A stretch of DNA of 64,000 nt, taken from positions 434,001-498,000 of the forward strand of contig NZ_CP193934.1 in NCBI RefSeq assembly GCF_050859505.1, in the 5' to 3' direction. Origin of the DNA: Marinirhabdus sp050859505. GTDB taxonomy: Bacteria > Bacteroidota > Bacteroidia > Flavobacteriales > Flavobacteriaceae. Of this stretch, positions 15,587 to 24,215 are shown piece after piece. A program made the position numbers and the translations under genes. Every line of letters starts with the position of its first letter. Positions within the stretch are counted from its first letter, which is position 1. The notes beneath the pieces are model-generated. The model worked only from the letters and a program-made list of their open reading frames with translations, had not been told where the DNA came from and ran no database searches.

Positions 15587-16974
15587 TGAAAAGCGCAAAA
15601 CCTTATATAGAAAAACACAAACAACGATTTATTGACGAACTCATTGATTTACTGAAGATTCCGTCTATATCGGCAGATTCAACGTATAAAATTGATGTGA
15701 TAAAAACAGCCGATGTTATTAAACAAAGCTTAGAAAAAGCGGGTTGTGACACGGTTGAAATCTGTGAGACACCAGGGTATCCCATCGTTTTTGCTGAAAA
15801 AATAATTGACCCGAACCTTCCCACCGTACTTGTATATGGTCATTATGATGTGCAGCCCCCAGATCCTTTAGATTTATGGGTGAGCCCACCATTTGAGCCA
15901 GTAATTAAAAAGACAAAGCTACATCCGGAAGGCGCTATTTTCGCTCGTGGAAGTTGTGATGATAAAGGCCAAATGTATATGCACGTAAAGGCAATGGAAT
16001 ATATGACGGCTACAGATCAGCTCCCCTGTAACGTAAAATTTATGATTGAAGGAGAAGAAGAAGTGGGTAGCGAAAGTTTAGAGTGGTTCGTAAAACGCAA
16101 TCAGGAAAAGTTAGCAAACGATGTTATCTTGATTAGCGATACAGGAATGATTGCTAACGATATTCCAAGCATCACCACAGGACTTCGTGGATTGAGCTAT
16201 GTGGAAGTTGAAGTTACAGGCCCCAATCGTGATTTGCATAGCGGATTGTATGGCGGCGCGGTAGCAAACCCTATTAATGTATTAACGAAGATGATTGCTT
16301 CTTTACACGATGAGAACAACCATATTACCATTCCTGGATTTTATGATACGGTGGAAGTACTTTCAGCCGAAGAACGCGCAAAAATGGCAGAAGCACCTTT
16401 CAGCAAAGAAGCGTATTGCAAAGCGTTGGATATTGAAGATGTATATGGAGAAGCAGGCTACAGTACAAACGAACGTAATAGCATCCGACCAACTTTAGAC
16501 GTAAACGGTATTTGGGGTGGTTATACAGGCGAAGGAGCCAAAACAGTAATTGCAAGCCAAGCGTTTGCGAAAATCTCTATGCGTTTGGTTCCAGACCAAG
16601 ACTGGAAAAAGATTACGGAACTTTTTAAAAATCATTTTGAAAGTATGGCTCCCAAAGGCGTAACGGTAAAGGTGAAACCACATCACGGAGGACAAGCATA
16701 CGTAACTCCCATTGATAGCCTTGGTTATAAAGCTGCGAGCAAAGCTTATGAGACTACATTCGGCAAAACACCCATTCCTCAACGAAGTGGTGGAAGCATC
16801 CCCATTGTTGCTCTATTTGAAAAGGAACTACAAAGTAAAACCATCTTAATGGGCTTTGGTCTGGATAGCGATGCTATACATTCGCCTAATGAGCATTTTG
16901 GTATTTGGAATTATTTGAAAGGGATTGAAACAATTCCGCAGTTTTATCATGAATTTACAAAGATAAGTTCATAA
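15586..16974 (+). CDS. M20-family dipeptidase (CNDP-like)
   Basis: 462 residues. Cytoplasmic zinc peptidase cleaving dipeptides. Visible motifs: the metal-binding VYGHYDVQPPD (H86, D88), RGSCDDKGQMYMH with the bridging aspartate, GEEEVGSES near 147-155 with the catalytic glutamates, DTGM near 182, and the C-terminal HSPNEHFGIW block with the last zinc histidine. Length is normal for the family. The start ATG follows directly on a dispersed repeat. A bidirectional terminator at 17062-17096 separates it from the PhnA gene. Confidence 0.92.
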   Translation: MKSAKPYIEKHKQRFIDELIDLLKIPSISADSTYKIDVIKTADVIKQSLEKAGCDTVEICETPGYPIVFAEKIIDPNLPTVLVYGHYDVQPPDPLDLWVSPPFEPVIKKTKLHPEGAIFARGSCDDKGQMYMHVKAMEYMTATDQLPCNVKFMIEGEEEVGSESLEWFVKRNQEKLANDVILISDTGMIANDIPSITTGLRGLSYVEVEVTGPNRDLHSGLYGGAVANPINVLTKMIASLHDENNHITIPGFYDTVEVLSAEERAKMAEAPFSKEAYCKALDIEDVYGEAGYSTNERNSIRPTLDVNGIWGGYTGEGAKTVIASQAFAKISMRLVPDQDWKKITELFKNHFESMAPKGVTVKVKPHHGGQAYVTPIDSLGYKAASKAYETTFGKTPIPQRSGGSIPIVALFEKELQSKTILMGFGLDSDAIHSPNEHFGIWNYLKGIETIPQFYHEFTKISS

Positions 16975-17061
16975 CAAATAAACTAGCCATTTAAGATCCT
17001 TGAGTGGCGTCGATGATTCTTTTTATGCTGTAGTAATCAAGTTAAAACACTAGAGAAATAA

Positions 17062-17099
17062 AAAACCTGTCAGATTTAAAAAATCTAACAGGTTTTTTT
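17062..17099. terminator. Bidirectional terminator between dipeptidase and PhnA genes
   Basis: AAAACCTGTCAGATTT and AATCTAACAGGTTTT form a long stem around a short A-rich loop with a T run on both strands. It serves the plus-strand dipeptidase and the minus-strand PhnA gene that converge here. Confidence 0.85.
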
Positions 17100-17134
17100 T
17101 AAATTTTATTTTTAAAAAGGGTGAGGTAAGAATA

Positions 17135-17728
17135 TTACATTTTCTTCACATACTCTGTAATGAGTACGATTTGCTGCCCATCTACTTTTCCTTCTATATA
17201 GGTTTCGTTTTCGTGATCCAGAGAAATACGGCGTACCGCTGTTCCTTGCTTGGCAACCATACTGCTCCCTTTTACCTTTAAGTCTTTTATAAGAACAACG
17301 TTATCTCCCGCTTGCAGGATGACACCATTCGCATCCCGATGAACGAGCGCATTGCTTTTATCGTCTGCATCACCCGCTGCTCTTGCCCATTCTCGTTCGT
17401 CCTCTTCCAGATACATCATATCCAGGAGGTCTTGTGGCCAACCTTCGGCTTTTAATCTGTGTAACATTCTAAACGACATCACTTTCACTGCTGAAACGGG
17501 ACTCCAAATACTGTCGTTTAAACAACGCCAATGGTTGGCATCGCGTTCTTCAGCCTCAAATTGCGACTCACAGGTGTTGCAAACTAAAATGGCACCGTCT
17601 GCCCCTTCAATTCTTACGGGCGTTTCGGGTACTTCATATACATTTAGTTTTTCTGTAGCGGTACACAATTCACAGGTGTTGTCGGCTCTTTTAGTGACTT
17701 CTCTTTCTATGGTAGCATTCATTTTCAT
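17135..17728 (-). CDS. PhnA-type zinc-ribbon protein
   Basis: 197 residues. The N-terminal CELC (about C19, C22) and a second CNTC pair (about 51-54) form a zinc ribbon, and the C-terminal part has the PhnA block with DANGVILQAGDNVVLIKDLKVKGSS. Despite the historic name, the family's link to phosphonate use is weak and its role is not settled. Two ATG codons compete: the first (17726-17728) overlaps the hairpin repeat at 17727-17746, while the second (17722) lies just outside it. I favour 17722 biologically but give the longer frame. Confidence 0.8.
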   Translation of the reverse strand: MKMNATIEREVTKRADNTCELCTATEKLNVYEVPETPVRIEGADGAILVCNTCESQFEAEERDANHWRCLNDSIWSPVSAVKVMSFRMLHRLKAEGWPQDLLDMMYLEEDEREWARAAGDADDKSNALVHRDANGVILQAGDNVVLIKDLKVKGSSMVAKQGTAVRRISLDHENETYIEGKVDGQQIVLITEYVKKM

Positions 17729-17746
17729 TTCCGCGAAGGCGGAAAT
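17727..17746. repeat. Short perfect hairpin repeat (ATTTCCGC type) at the PhnA start
   Basis: ATTTCCGC-GAAG-GCGGAAAT, perfect 8-base arms, touching the first ATG of the PhnA gene. In the mRNA it would form a stable hairpin immediately before the start codon. A sister hairpin GTTCCCGT-GAAG-ACGGGAAC, with the same loop and design, lies at 45855-45874 just before trxA. Confidence 0.7.
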
Positions 17747-17969
17747 CTCTTTCCTACATCCGACTTTGTTTGATTAAGAGACAAAGGTAAATACATCCCT
17801 CTAAATCTCCCTTCAAAGAGAGACTTTAATAATTAAATTCTGAAAAAAGTAGGGAAATTAAATTTTGCGAGGGAAACCTACAAAGTTGCCATTGCGTTGC
17901 GGCCACTTGAAACCTTACAGGTTAATGCATTTTGGGATTTGTTTTTTGTTTATTTGAAATTTTACTCAC

Positions 17970-18011
17970 TCTACATTTGTAGAATTAAAAACTTTGTTCT
18001 ATGTTTGTAGA
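17970..18011 (+). promoter_or_regulatory. Promoter with two BlaI-type operators
   Basis: Two 14-base operators: TCTACA-TT-TGTAGA (17970-17983, perfect) and TCTATG-TT-TGTAGA (17998-18011). They enclose a Bacteroidetes promoter: TTG (17977-17979), 20-base spacer, TATGTTTG (18000-18007). Operator 1 covers the -33 element and operator 2 the -7 box, so a bound repressor would block transcription. The TACA..TGTA design matches known BlaI/MecI operators. The blaI-like gene starts at 18029. Confidence 0.8.
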
Positions 18012-18028
18012 GTAAAACTAAAAGCACT

Positions 18029-18394
18029 ATGACTTTATCCAATGCCGAAGAGCAATTAATGCAATATCTGTGGAAACAGAAAAAAGCACTTGCTAAAGAC
18101 CTACTGGAAGCATATGAAGACCCAAAACCAGCAACAACGACTATTGCGACACTTTTAAAACGTATGCAGGACAAAGGTTTTGTAGATTATAAACAGTTGG
18201 GAAGATCACGTGAGTACTTTCCGTTAGTGAAGAAAAAAGACTATTTCAGCAAACATATGAACGGGCTTATTAAAAATTTCTTTAATAATGACGCCGCTCA
18301 ATTTGCTTCTTTCTTTACGGAAACAACCGATTTAAACAAAGCAGAATTGGAACAACTCAAAAAAATGATTGACCAACAACTAAAAAACAAATAG
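18029..18394 (+). CDS. BlaI/MecI/CopY-family transcriptional repressor
   Basis: 121 residues. The N-terminal winged helix (LSNAEEQLMQYLWKQKKAL, then TTIATLLKRMQDKGFVDYK) is the standard BlaI domain, followed by a C-terminal dimerisation helix region. It represses its own operon by binding the paired operators at 17970-18011 and is expected to be inactivated by the membrane protease encoded two bases downstream. In flavobacteria such pairs are usually not linked to beta-lactamases; what signal they sense is unknown. Paralogue at 38356-38721. Confidence 0.9.
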   Translation: MTLSNAEEQLMQYLWKQKKALAKDLLEAYEDPKPATTTIATLLKRMQDKGFVDYKQLGRSREYFPLVKKKDYFSKHMNGLIKNFFNNDAAQFASFFTETTDLNKAELEQLKKMIDQQLKNK

Positions 18395-18396
18395 AG

Positions 18397-20844
18397 ATGG
18401 AAGTATATATCTTAAAATCGGCTGCTTGTTTGGGAATTCTCTTCCTTTTTTATAAACTCGTATTAGAAAACACGTCCTTGCACACCACCAAACGGTTCTT
18501 TTTATTGGGAAGTTTGGCTGTATCATTTGTAATTCCGTTTATCACATTTACTGAGTACATTGAAGTGGCGCCTATAGCCAATCAAACCTTCACACAGTTT
18601 TCTGTACCGATGGTTGAACCTACTGCAGCAATAGCAACGCCTATAAACTATCTCCCGTATATTTTAGGAGGAATTTACCTAGTAGGCGCACTTATATTCA
18701 GCCTTCGATTTGGGCGAAATATATTTCGCATTTTCACTAAAGTACAACATAATCCAAAATTTAAAAAAGGGTCTATTTTTCATGTATTGCTGAAACTTCC
18801 AGTAACACCGCATAGTTTTTTTAACTATATATTTTTCAGTAAAAAGGAATATGAAGCAGGTGAAATTCCGCAGGAAGTAATCGTTCACGAAACAGCGCAC
18901 GTGGAACAAAAGCACAGTTGGGATATTGTATTTTTTGAACTGCTGCGCATTGTATTTTGGTTCAATCCGCTCTTATATTTTATCAAACACAGCATCAAGC
19001 TTAATCACGAATTTTTGGCAGACCGCACCGTTTTAAATCAGGGTGCCGAGCTCTCAACCTATCAAACAATTTTACTGGATTTCTCATCAACTTCCAGTGT
19101 GCCGGTAATGGCACATTCTATTAATTATTCATCTATCAAAAAACGTTTTACAGTTATGAAAACACACACATCAAAAAGAGCCGCATGGCTTAAAAGTCTA
19201 TTAGTATTGCCATTATTGGCGGTATTGATATATGGGTTTAGCACAACCCAGATAATTGAAAAGACTTCTGACAATTTAATCATCGCAGAAGATATCAATA
19301 TTCACATAAATGATACAGAAGGTATCTTGGTTAACGAGAACTTAACCAATTTAGAAAATCTTTCTGAAACTTTAACCCGCTTTAATAGTTCACTTTCTTT
19401 TACAGAAAGAAGTAAAAACGTAGTAGTGCATATGTATGCTGAAGAAAACATACCTATGAGTTCAGTTTTTGAAGTAAATAACAAACTTCGTGAATATGGA
19501 ATATACAGAATAATAAACCACCCAACAGTTAATGAGGAAAATAATGATTGGAGTGAAAATACGATTCGAAATTCTTCCAAAGAAAAAGCCACCGCCAAAC
19601 AGATTGAAATTTACAACCAACTAGCAAAAAAATACAATGCCGTTCCTGTTGCGGAACGTAAAATTGGTTGGGAAGATTTAATGAAGCTGGAAAACATTTA
19701 CCGTCAAATGAGTGAAGAACAAAAGCAAAACGCCTTACCCTTTCCAGAATGTCTTCCAAAAAACCAATCTTCCTGGGAAAAAGACTATGCTAAGGCTTAT
19801 AATGAGGGTGCAGCAAGAAACCATAAGAAAAGTATCGTTATTACCATAAACGTGAGTGAAATAATGATCAATGGGAAAACAACTTCCTTGAAAAACTTTG
19901 CCAAGGATCTAGACAAAGCGACCAAAGACTGGACAACGGCAGAGTATCAAGCAGCGCATCCGTCGGTACTTGTTGCTGGTACGCCAGATAGTTTTATGGA
20001 AAAGCTGGATATAGAATTTAGAAAGACAGCATACTTTAAAGCGAATGGTGGTGAAAGTATAATTCCAACCTCTCCACCACCGCCACCACCTGCTCCGGAT
20101 GCTCCAAGAGTGCTAAAAGGTGTAAACGACGGCAATTTCAATATTCCTCCCCCGCCACCACCGCCAACGAGCCCGATAGATCATATTATTGAAATGGCAA
20201 AAAAGAATGCAACCTTCTATTTTGAAGGAAAGCAAATAACTTCAGACAAGGCCATCGAGCTAGTAAAGAAAAATAAAGACCTGAATATTCAAAGTACTGG
20301 AAGCAGTTCTAAAAATCCGCAGGTCAAAATTTCTACAAAGCCTATTACATTCGATTCAAACAAAAAAACGGGTACTGTCGTAGAAAAAAAACAAAGAGAG
20401 GCTCCAAAACCAACAGCAGGGAATGTGGTAAGCCATTTAAAAGTAATGAATAGACATGGCGCCACATTTTATTTGAACGGTTCTGAAATTACGTTCAACG
20501 AAGCGCTTAAAATAGTTCGCAAAGATCTTAGACAAGGATTTAACTTAAATGTTTCTTCAGATACCAATAAAAATGAAACCTATATTAACGGAAATAAAGA
20601 ACAAGTTAAGGCAACCTTAAAAATGACCCTTTTTGATCCACCCAACCTAGGTCCAAAAAATGGCACAGATAATTATCTAGAATTATTTAATGAATTAGCT
20701 AAAAAAGGAACCACCTTTTATACAAATGGTGGTTTCATAAGTAAAGAAGAGGCGATTGCATTATGTAAAAAACATAAAATTATTGCTATGGACACCCTAG
20801 ATACACCACACGACGTGCCCTCAGTAGTTTTTAGTAAAATATAA
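18397..20844 (+). CDS. M56-family (BlaR1-like) membrane metalloprotease with repeated C-terminal domains
   Basis: 815 residues, long for the family. The N-terminal half has four membrane segments and the zinc site HETAH (164-168) with a downstream EFLADR glutamate. A further membrane segment lies near 265-280. The extracytoplasmic C-terminal half contains two polyproline stretches (about residues 560 and 586) and three copies of a repeat of the form [AT]TFYxxGxxI(T/S)xxEA(I/L)xLxKK at about 600, 689 and 770. It presumably senses an envelope signal and destroys the BlaI repressor. The repeats are the probable sensory part; that is inference. Terminator at 20869-20897. Confidence 0.85.
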   Translation: MEVYILKSAACLGILFLFYKLVLENTSLHTTKRFFLLGSLAVSFVIPFITFTEYIEVAPIANQTFTQFSVPMVEPTAAIATPINYLPYILGGIYLVGALIFSLRFGRNIFRIFTKVQHNPKFKKGSIFHVLLKLPVTPHSFFNYIFFSKKEYEAGEIPQEVIVHETAHVEQKHSWDIVFFELLRIVFWFNPLLYFIKHSIKLNHEFLADRTVLNQGAELSTYQTILLDFSSTSSVPVMAHSINYSSIKKRFTVMKTHTSKRAAWLKSLLVLPLLAVLIYGFSTTQIIEKTSDNLIIAEDINIHINDTEGILVNENLTNLENLSETLTRFNSSLSFTERSKNVVVHMYAEENIPMSSVFEVNNKLREYGIYRIINHPTVNEENNDWSENTIRNSSKEKATAKQIEIYNQLAKKYNAVPVAERKIGWEDLMKLENIYRQMSEEQKQNALPFPECLPKNQSSWEKDYAKAYNEGAARNHKKSIVITINVSEIMINGKTTSLKNFAKDLDKATKDWTTAEYQAAHPSVLVAGTPDSFMEKLDIEFRKTAYFKANGGESIIPTSPPPPPPAPDAPRVLKGVNDGNFNIPPPPPPPTSPIDHIIEMAKKNATFYFEGKQITSDKAIELVKKNKDLNIQSTGSSSKNPQVKISTKPITFDSNKKTGTVVEKKQREAPKPTAGNVVSHLKVMNRHGATFYLNGSEITFNEALKIVRKDLRQGFNLNVSSDTNKNETYINGNKEQVKATLKMTLFDPPNLGPKNGTDNYLELFNELAKKGTTFYTNGGFISKEEAIALCKKHKIIAMDTLDTPHDVPSVVFSKI

Positions 20845-20868
20845 AGACACTCAAAAGAATTATTTAAA

Positions 20869-20898
20869 AAGGCTCCAATTAATTTGGAGCTTTTTTAT
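20869..20898 (+). terminator. Terminator of the BlaI-M56 operon
   Basis: GGCTCCAA-TTAA-TTTGGAGC followed by seven T residues, 25 bases after the M56 stop codon. Confidence 0.85.
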
Positions 20899-20978
20899 GT
20901 AACAAACTGAAACAAATTGCGTTATATAAATTCATCAATTAACCCGTTTTAATAACTCGGGAAAAAACCTATCAACCT

Positions 20979-22079
20979 ATGTTACAACGCTTTTTCATTT
21001 TCTGCTCGGGGGCAGATACCGACATTCTAGACGATTGCTCCGCGGGCGAAAACACCAAATATGCAGGTATTGGCGCCACCGTTTTCTTTACGGCCGTGAT
21101 GGCTACCATTGCAGGTAGTTATGCTTTATATACCGTTTTTGACAATGTATTTACCGCAATTTTCTTCGGACTTATCTGGGGCTTGCTCATATTTAACCTG
21201 GATAGATTTATAGTTTCTACCATCAAAAAAAGAGACAGTTTTATAGATGAATTAATACAAGCATCGCCAAGGATTTTACTAGCTGTAATTATTGCCGTTG
21301 TAATTTCGAAACCGTTAGAATTGAAGATTTTTGAAAAGGAAATCAATCAGGTTTTACTGGAACAGAAGAATGACTTAACGCTGGAGAATAAAGACCAATT
21401 GGCACTTCAATACACGCCGGCTGTAGAAGGACTTACTGCTGAAATTGAAGCCCTTAAAAAAGAAGTAACTACAAAAGAAGCCGAAGTTAATGCCTTGTAC
21501 AACGTCTATATTTCTGAAGCTGAAGGGACCGCAGGCACCGAAAAACTTGGAAAAGGTCCTGTATATAAGGAAAAGCGAGACAAACACGATGCCGAATTAG
21601 CCGCTCTTAAAGAATTAAAAGAAACCAACAACGCCAGGATTGAAGCCACCGAAGCGCAAATAGCGCAGTTGGCCACCCAATACCAAGATAAAATTGCCGA
21701 AACCCAACCCATCATAGACGGTTTTGACGGGTTAATGGCACGTGTAACCGCTTTGGGCGAATTACCTTGGTTGCCTTCGTTCTTTATCTTTTTATTATTC
21801 TTAGCGATTGAAACCTCCCCTATTTTCGCCAAATTAATTTCACCAAAAGGCTCGTACGATCTTAAACTAGGCGAACAAGAAGGCGCGTTAAAAAGTTGGG
21901 TGACGCAGCAAAAAAGTCAGCGAGACATATTGGTGGCTACAGACCAGGATGTAAATAACCGTGTATACGCAGACATTGCAGACGAGCAAGAATTGTACGA
22001 CTACAAACGGAAGATTGCCAGGGAATTAATGCAAGACCAGGCCGATGCCTTTTACAAAAAGCAGAAAGGAGTGTTGTAA
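20979..22079 (+). CDS. DUF4407 membrane protein with long coiled coil
   Basis: 366 residues. Three N-terminal membrane segments (about 28-48, 50-67, 88-105) are followed by a strongly charged helical coiled coil from about 120 to 245, with regular Ala/Glu/Leu spacing (GLTAEIEALKKEVTTKEAEV), then a fourth membrane segment (WLPSFFIFLLFLAIE) and a cytoplasmic tail. This layout matches DUF4407. Its role is unknown; the long coiled coil between membrane spans resembles force- or envelope-linked scaffold proteins. The M23 peptidase gene 58 bases downstream may be co-transcribed. Confidence 0.8.
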   Translation: MLQRFFIFCSGADTDILDDCSAGENTKYAGIGATVFFTAVMATIAGSYALYTVFDNVFTAIFFGLIWGLLIFNLDRFIVSTIKKRDSFIDELIQASPRILLAVIIAVVISKPLELKIFEKEINQVLLEQKNDLTLENKDQLALQYTPAVEGLTAEIEALKKEVTTKEAEVNALYNVYISEAEGTAGTEKLGKGPVYKEKRDKHDAELAALKELKETNNARIEATEAQIAQLATQYQDKIAETQPIIDGFDGLMARVTALGELPWLPSFFIFLLFLAIETSPIFAKLISPKGSYDLKLGEQEGALKSWVTQQKSQRDILVATDQDVNNRVYADIADEQELYDYKRKIARELMQDQADAFYKKQKGVL

Positions 22080-22136
22080 AAACTGAAGTGTTTAGCATTT
22101 ACAAAATAAGAAGTTCATTAAATTTACTAAAATTTG

Positions 22137-22832
22137 ATGATGACTTTTGAAACGCTTTTTAAAACTAATAAAGTTTCTTTACAGACGCTATTTCCCACAC
22201 TAAAATTCTCTGAAGTGGCAATTCCAGATATGAGTGTAGGGAGTCATTTTTTTGGAGAAGATCCCCAACATGAAAATTTAGAGCTCGCTGCCAATCGTTT
22301 GCAGGCATTTCAGGAGAAGTACTCAAATGCACTATTGGCCAATGGATACTTGGAAGAACGAAGCTTTTACAATACCAAACGGTTCGAAAGAAGTGTAAAC
22401 CAAATCACCGAATACAGAAACATTCATCTGGGAACCGATTTCTGGGTACCCGCCAGAACTCCAGTTCATATTCCATTTGATGGCACCGTAGTGATTTCTC
22501 ATCATAATGATTTTCATAAAGATTACGGCCCTCTATTGGTTATTGAACACATCATTGCTGAACATACATTTTATACCTTATATGGACATTTGAGCCAAGA
22601 TTCCTTAGCGCTTTCCCCCAAAGGAAAACAACTAAAAAATGGCGAATTAGCAGCTTATTTGGGTGATGAGCAAGAAAACGGGCATTGGGTGCCACACCTC
22701 CATTTTCAGCTTATTACAGATTTATTAGGCGAAACCGAAAATTATAATGGTGTCGCTTTCCCTTCAGAACTAGAACGCTGGAAAGAACTGTGTCCAGATC
22801 CCGATTTGATTTTTGAGGAATCACTTCATTAA
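22137..22832 (+). CDS. M23-family (LytM-like) metallopeptidase
   Basis: About 231 residues, no signal peptide. The M23 zinc motif is complete: NIHLGTDFW (H98, D102 counted from the TTG at 22134), LYGHLS, and the HxH of WVPHLHFQL near 188-190. The family cuts glycyl or peptide bridges of peptidoglycan, but a cytoplasmic member without an export signal is unusual and may act on another substrate. A preceding TTG in frame could be used; ATG at 22137 or 22140 is more likely. The four-base stop/stop overlap with the convergent ATP-grasp gene leaves no room for a terminator. Confidence 0.8.
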   Translation: MMTFETLFKTNKVSLQTLFPTLKFSEVAIPDMSVGSHFFGEDPQHENLELAANRLQAFQEKYSNALLANGYLEERSFYNTKRFERSVNQITEYRNIHLGTDFWVPARTPVHIPFDGTVVISHHNDFHKDYGPLLVIEHIIAEHTFYTLYGHLSQDSLALSPKGKQLKNGELAAYLGDEQENGHWVPHLHFQLITDLLGETENYNGVAFPSELERWKELCPDPDLIFEESLH

Positions 22833-23722
22833 CATATAGCTTTTGCAATTCCTTCTGCAAGAATTTCAGCAGTTGTTGGGGCGTTTCTAATCCATAGTTC
22901 AGGGTCTAGGAATTCAATTTCGGAAAGCATGGGTTTTCCCGCTGCATCCCAAACTATATCAACTCTTCCATAGATGGGTAATACTGGACATTGCGTGTTT
23001 ATATATTCGGCAAACTCAATTTCCTCTTTCGAGGGGTTGTACAGATGGACCGTGCCCCCGTAATCGTCTTGTACGCGAAAATCTCCCTGTTTTGCTTTCT
23101 TTAAAATTGCGTGGGTGTAAGTGCCATTCATAACCATTAAAGAGGCTTCTCCTTTATCGACAATAGTTTCTATAAAGGGTTGCACCAACATATCGCGACT
23201 TACCAGCAATTCCTGAAAAACTATTTCTTTTGCGGCTCTGTTTTCTGCTGAAACTTTATAGGTATGAAAAGCAGCCGCAGAAATGGCAGGTTTTATGACT
23301 AAGTGCGTCCATCCTCTTTTTACTGAAATTTCTTCTAATGAAGTTTTGAATCCTTTGGCAACAAATTCGGTAGGGACAATGCGCACGCCTTTTTCCTGCA
23401 ATTGCTGCAAATAAAACTTGTGTGAATTCCATTGTTGTAAAGGCAACGGATTAATTAAATTAGTTACCGAAGCCGCTTGTATCATCCAGGTATTAAATTC
23501 ATCAAACCGTTCAAAATAATCCCAAACGGTTCTAATAACGACCGCTTTCGTTTGGCTCCAATCATAATCGGGATTGTCCCAATGGGTTCTTTTTACTGAA
23601 ATCCCTTTACTTTCCAGTGCATCTTTCAGCAGTGTGTACTCCAAGAAAATAGTATGTATATAAGAGTTCCCCTCCTTATTGTGAAGATACTTTTTACAGG
23701 TTACTATGGTTACATCTATCAT
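22829..23722 (-). CDS. ATP-grasp enzyme related to the DcsG/glutathione-synthetase-like group
   Basis: About 297 residues from ATG 23722. The frame extends further upstream to a TTG, but a -7 promoter box lies inside that extension, so the shorter start is right. Recognisable features are the WDYFERFDEFNTW block near 70-82, LVIKPAISAAAFHTYKV (ATP-binding lysine region), QPFIETIVDKGEASLMV (acidic hinge) and YGRVDIVWDAAGKPMLSEIEFLDPELW, with metal-binding acidic residues. This resembles the ATP-grasp group that includes the D-cycloserine ligase DcsG. It would join a carboxylate and an amine; substrates unknown. Confidence 0.75.
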   Translation of the reverse strand: MIDVTIVTCKKYLHNKEGNSYIHTIFLEYTLLKDALESKGISVKRTHWDNPDYDWSQTKAVVIRTVWDYFERFDEFNTWMIQAASVTNLINPLPLQQWNSHKFYLQQLQEKGVRIVPTEFVAKGFKTSLEEISVKRGWTHLVIKPAISAAAFHTYKVSAENRAAKEIVFQELLVSRDMLVQPFIETIVDKGEASLMVMNGTYTHAILKKAKQGDFRVQDDYGGTVHLYNPSKEEIEFAEYINTQCPVLPIYGRVDIVWDAAGKPMLSEIEFLDPELWIRNAPTTAEILAEGIAKAIC

Positions 23723-23743
23723 ATATGCTAAATTATCTCTTTC

Positions 23744-23751
23744 AAAATTAC
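23744..23751 (-). promoter_or_regulatory. -7 promoter element of the ATP-grasp gene
   Basis: Minus-strand TAATTTTG (TAnnTTTG), about 25 bases before ATG 23722. It decides the start codon, because a longer reading frame would begin upstream of transcription. Confidence 0.5.
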
Positions 23752-23783
23752 GTATCTTTCCTTTCAATTAAAATTTCAGCAAT

Positions 23784-24215
23784 ATGAAAATCACCTACTT
23801 TATAATTATATCTTTTTTCTTTATTTCATGTGCTGTTCAAAAGAGTGCCACAGCAGATAAAGCCTCCATTTTAAAGGTGATGAAAGAGCAGGAAAAAGCC
23901 TGGAGCCAAAACGATTTGGAAGGGTTTATGCAAGGCTACTGGAAAAGTGATTCCTTAAAATTCTATGGAAGTAACGGGCTTACTAAAGGCTGGCAACAAA
24001 CCTTAGACAACTACAAAAAAAGCTATCCCACCAAAGATCATAGCGGAACTCTCACCTTTGAAATAGACGATATTTCACCCATTGAAACCAACAGCTATTG
24101 GGTTATGGGACGCTACTTCTTAAAACGAAAGGTGGGCGATGCCAATGGAAACTTCCTGATTATTTTCAAAAAGATTGATGGTGCGTGGAAAATTGTGGCA
24201 GACATGTCAAGTTAG
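23784..24215 (+). CDS. NTF2-like (SnoaL/DUF4440-type) lipoprotein
   Basis: 143 residues. A lipoprotein signal peptide with FFISCA (Cys 16) is followed by a DUF4440-like cone domain: an N-terminal helix (ILKVMKEQEKAWSQNDLEGFMQGYW), central strands, and the end FLIIFKKIDGAWKIVADMSS, which is the standard closing strand pair of the fold. Such proteins bind small ligands or act as simple isomerases; no catalytic set can be named here. Divergent from the ATP-grasp gene with about 60 bases between them. Confidence 0.85.
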   Translation: MKITYFIIISFFFISCAVQKSATADKASILKVMKEQEKAWSQNDLEGFMQGYWKSDSLKFYGSNGLTKGWQQTLDNYKKSYPTKDHSGTLTFEIDDISPIETNSYWVMGRYFLKRKVGDANGNFLIIFKKIDGAWKIVADMSS

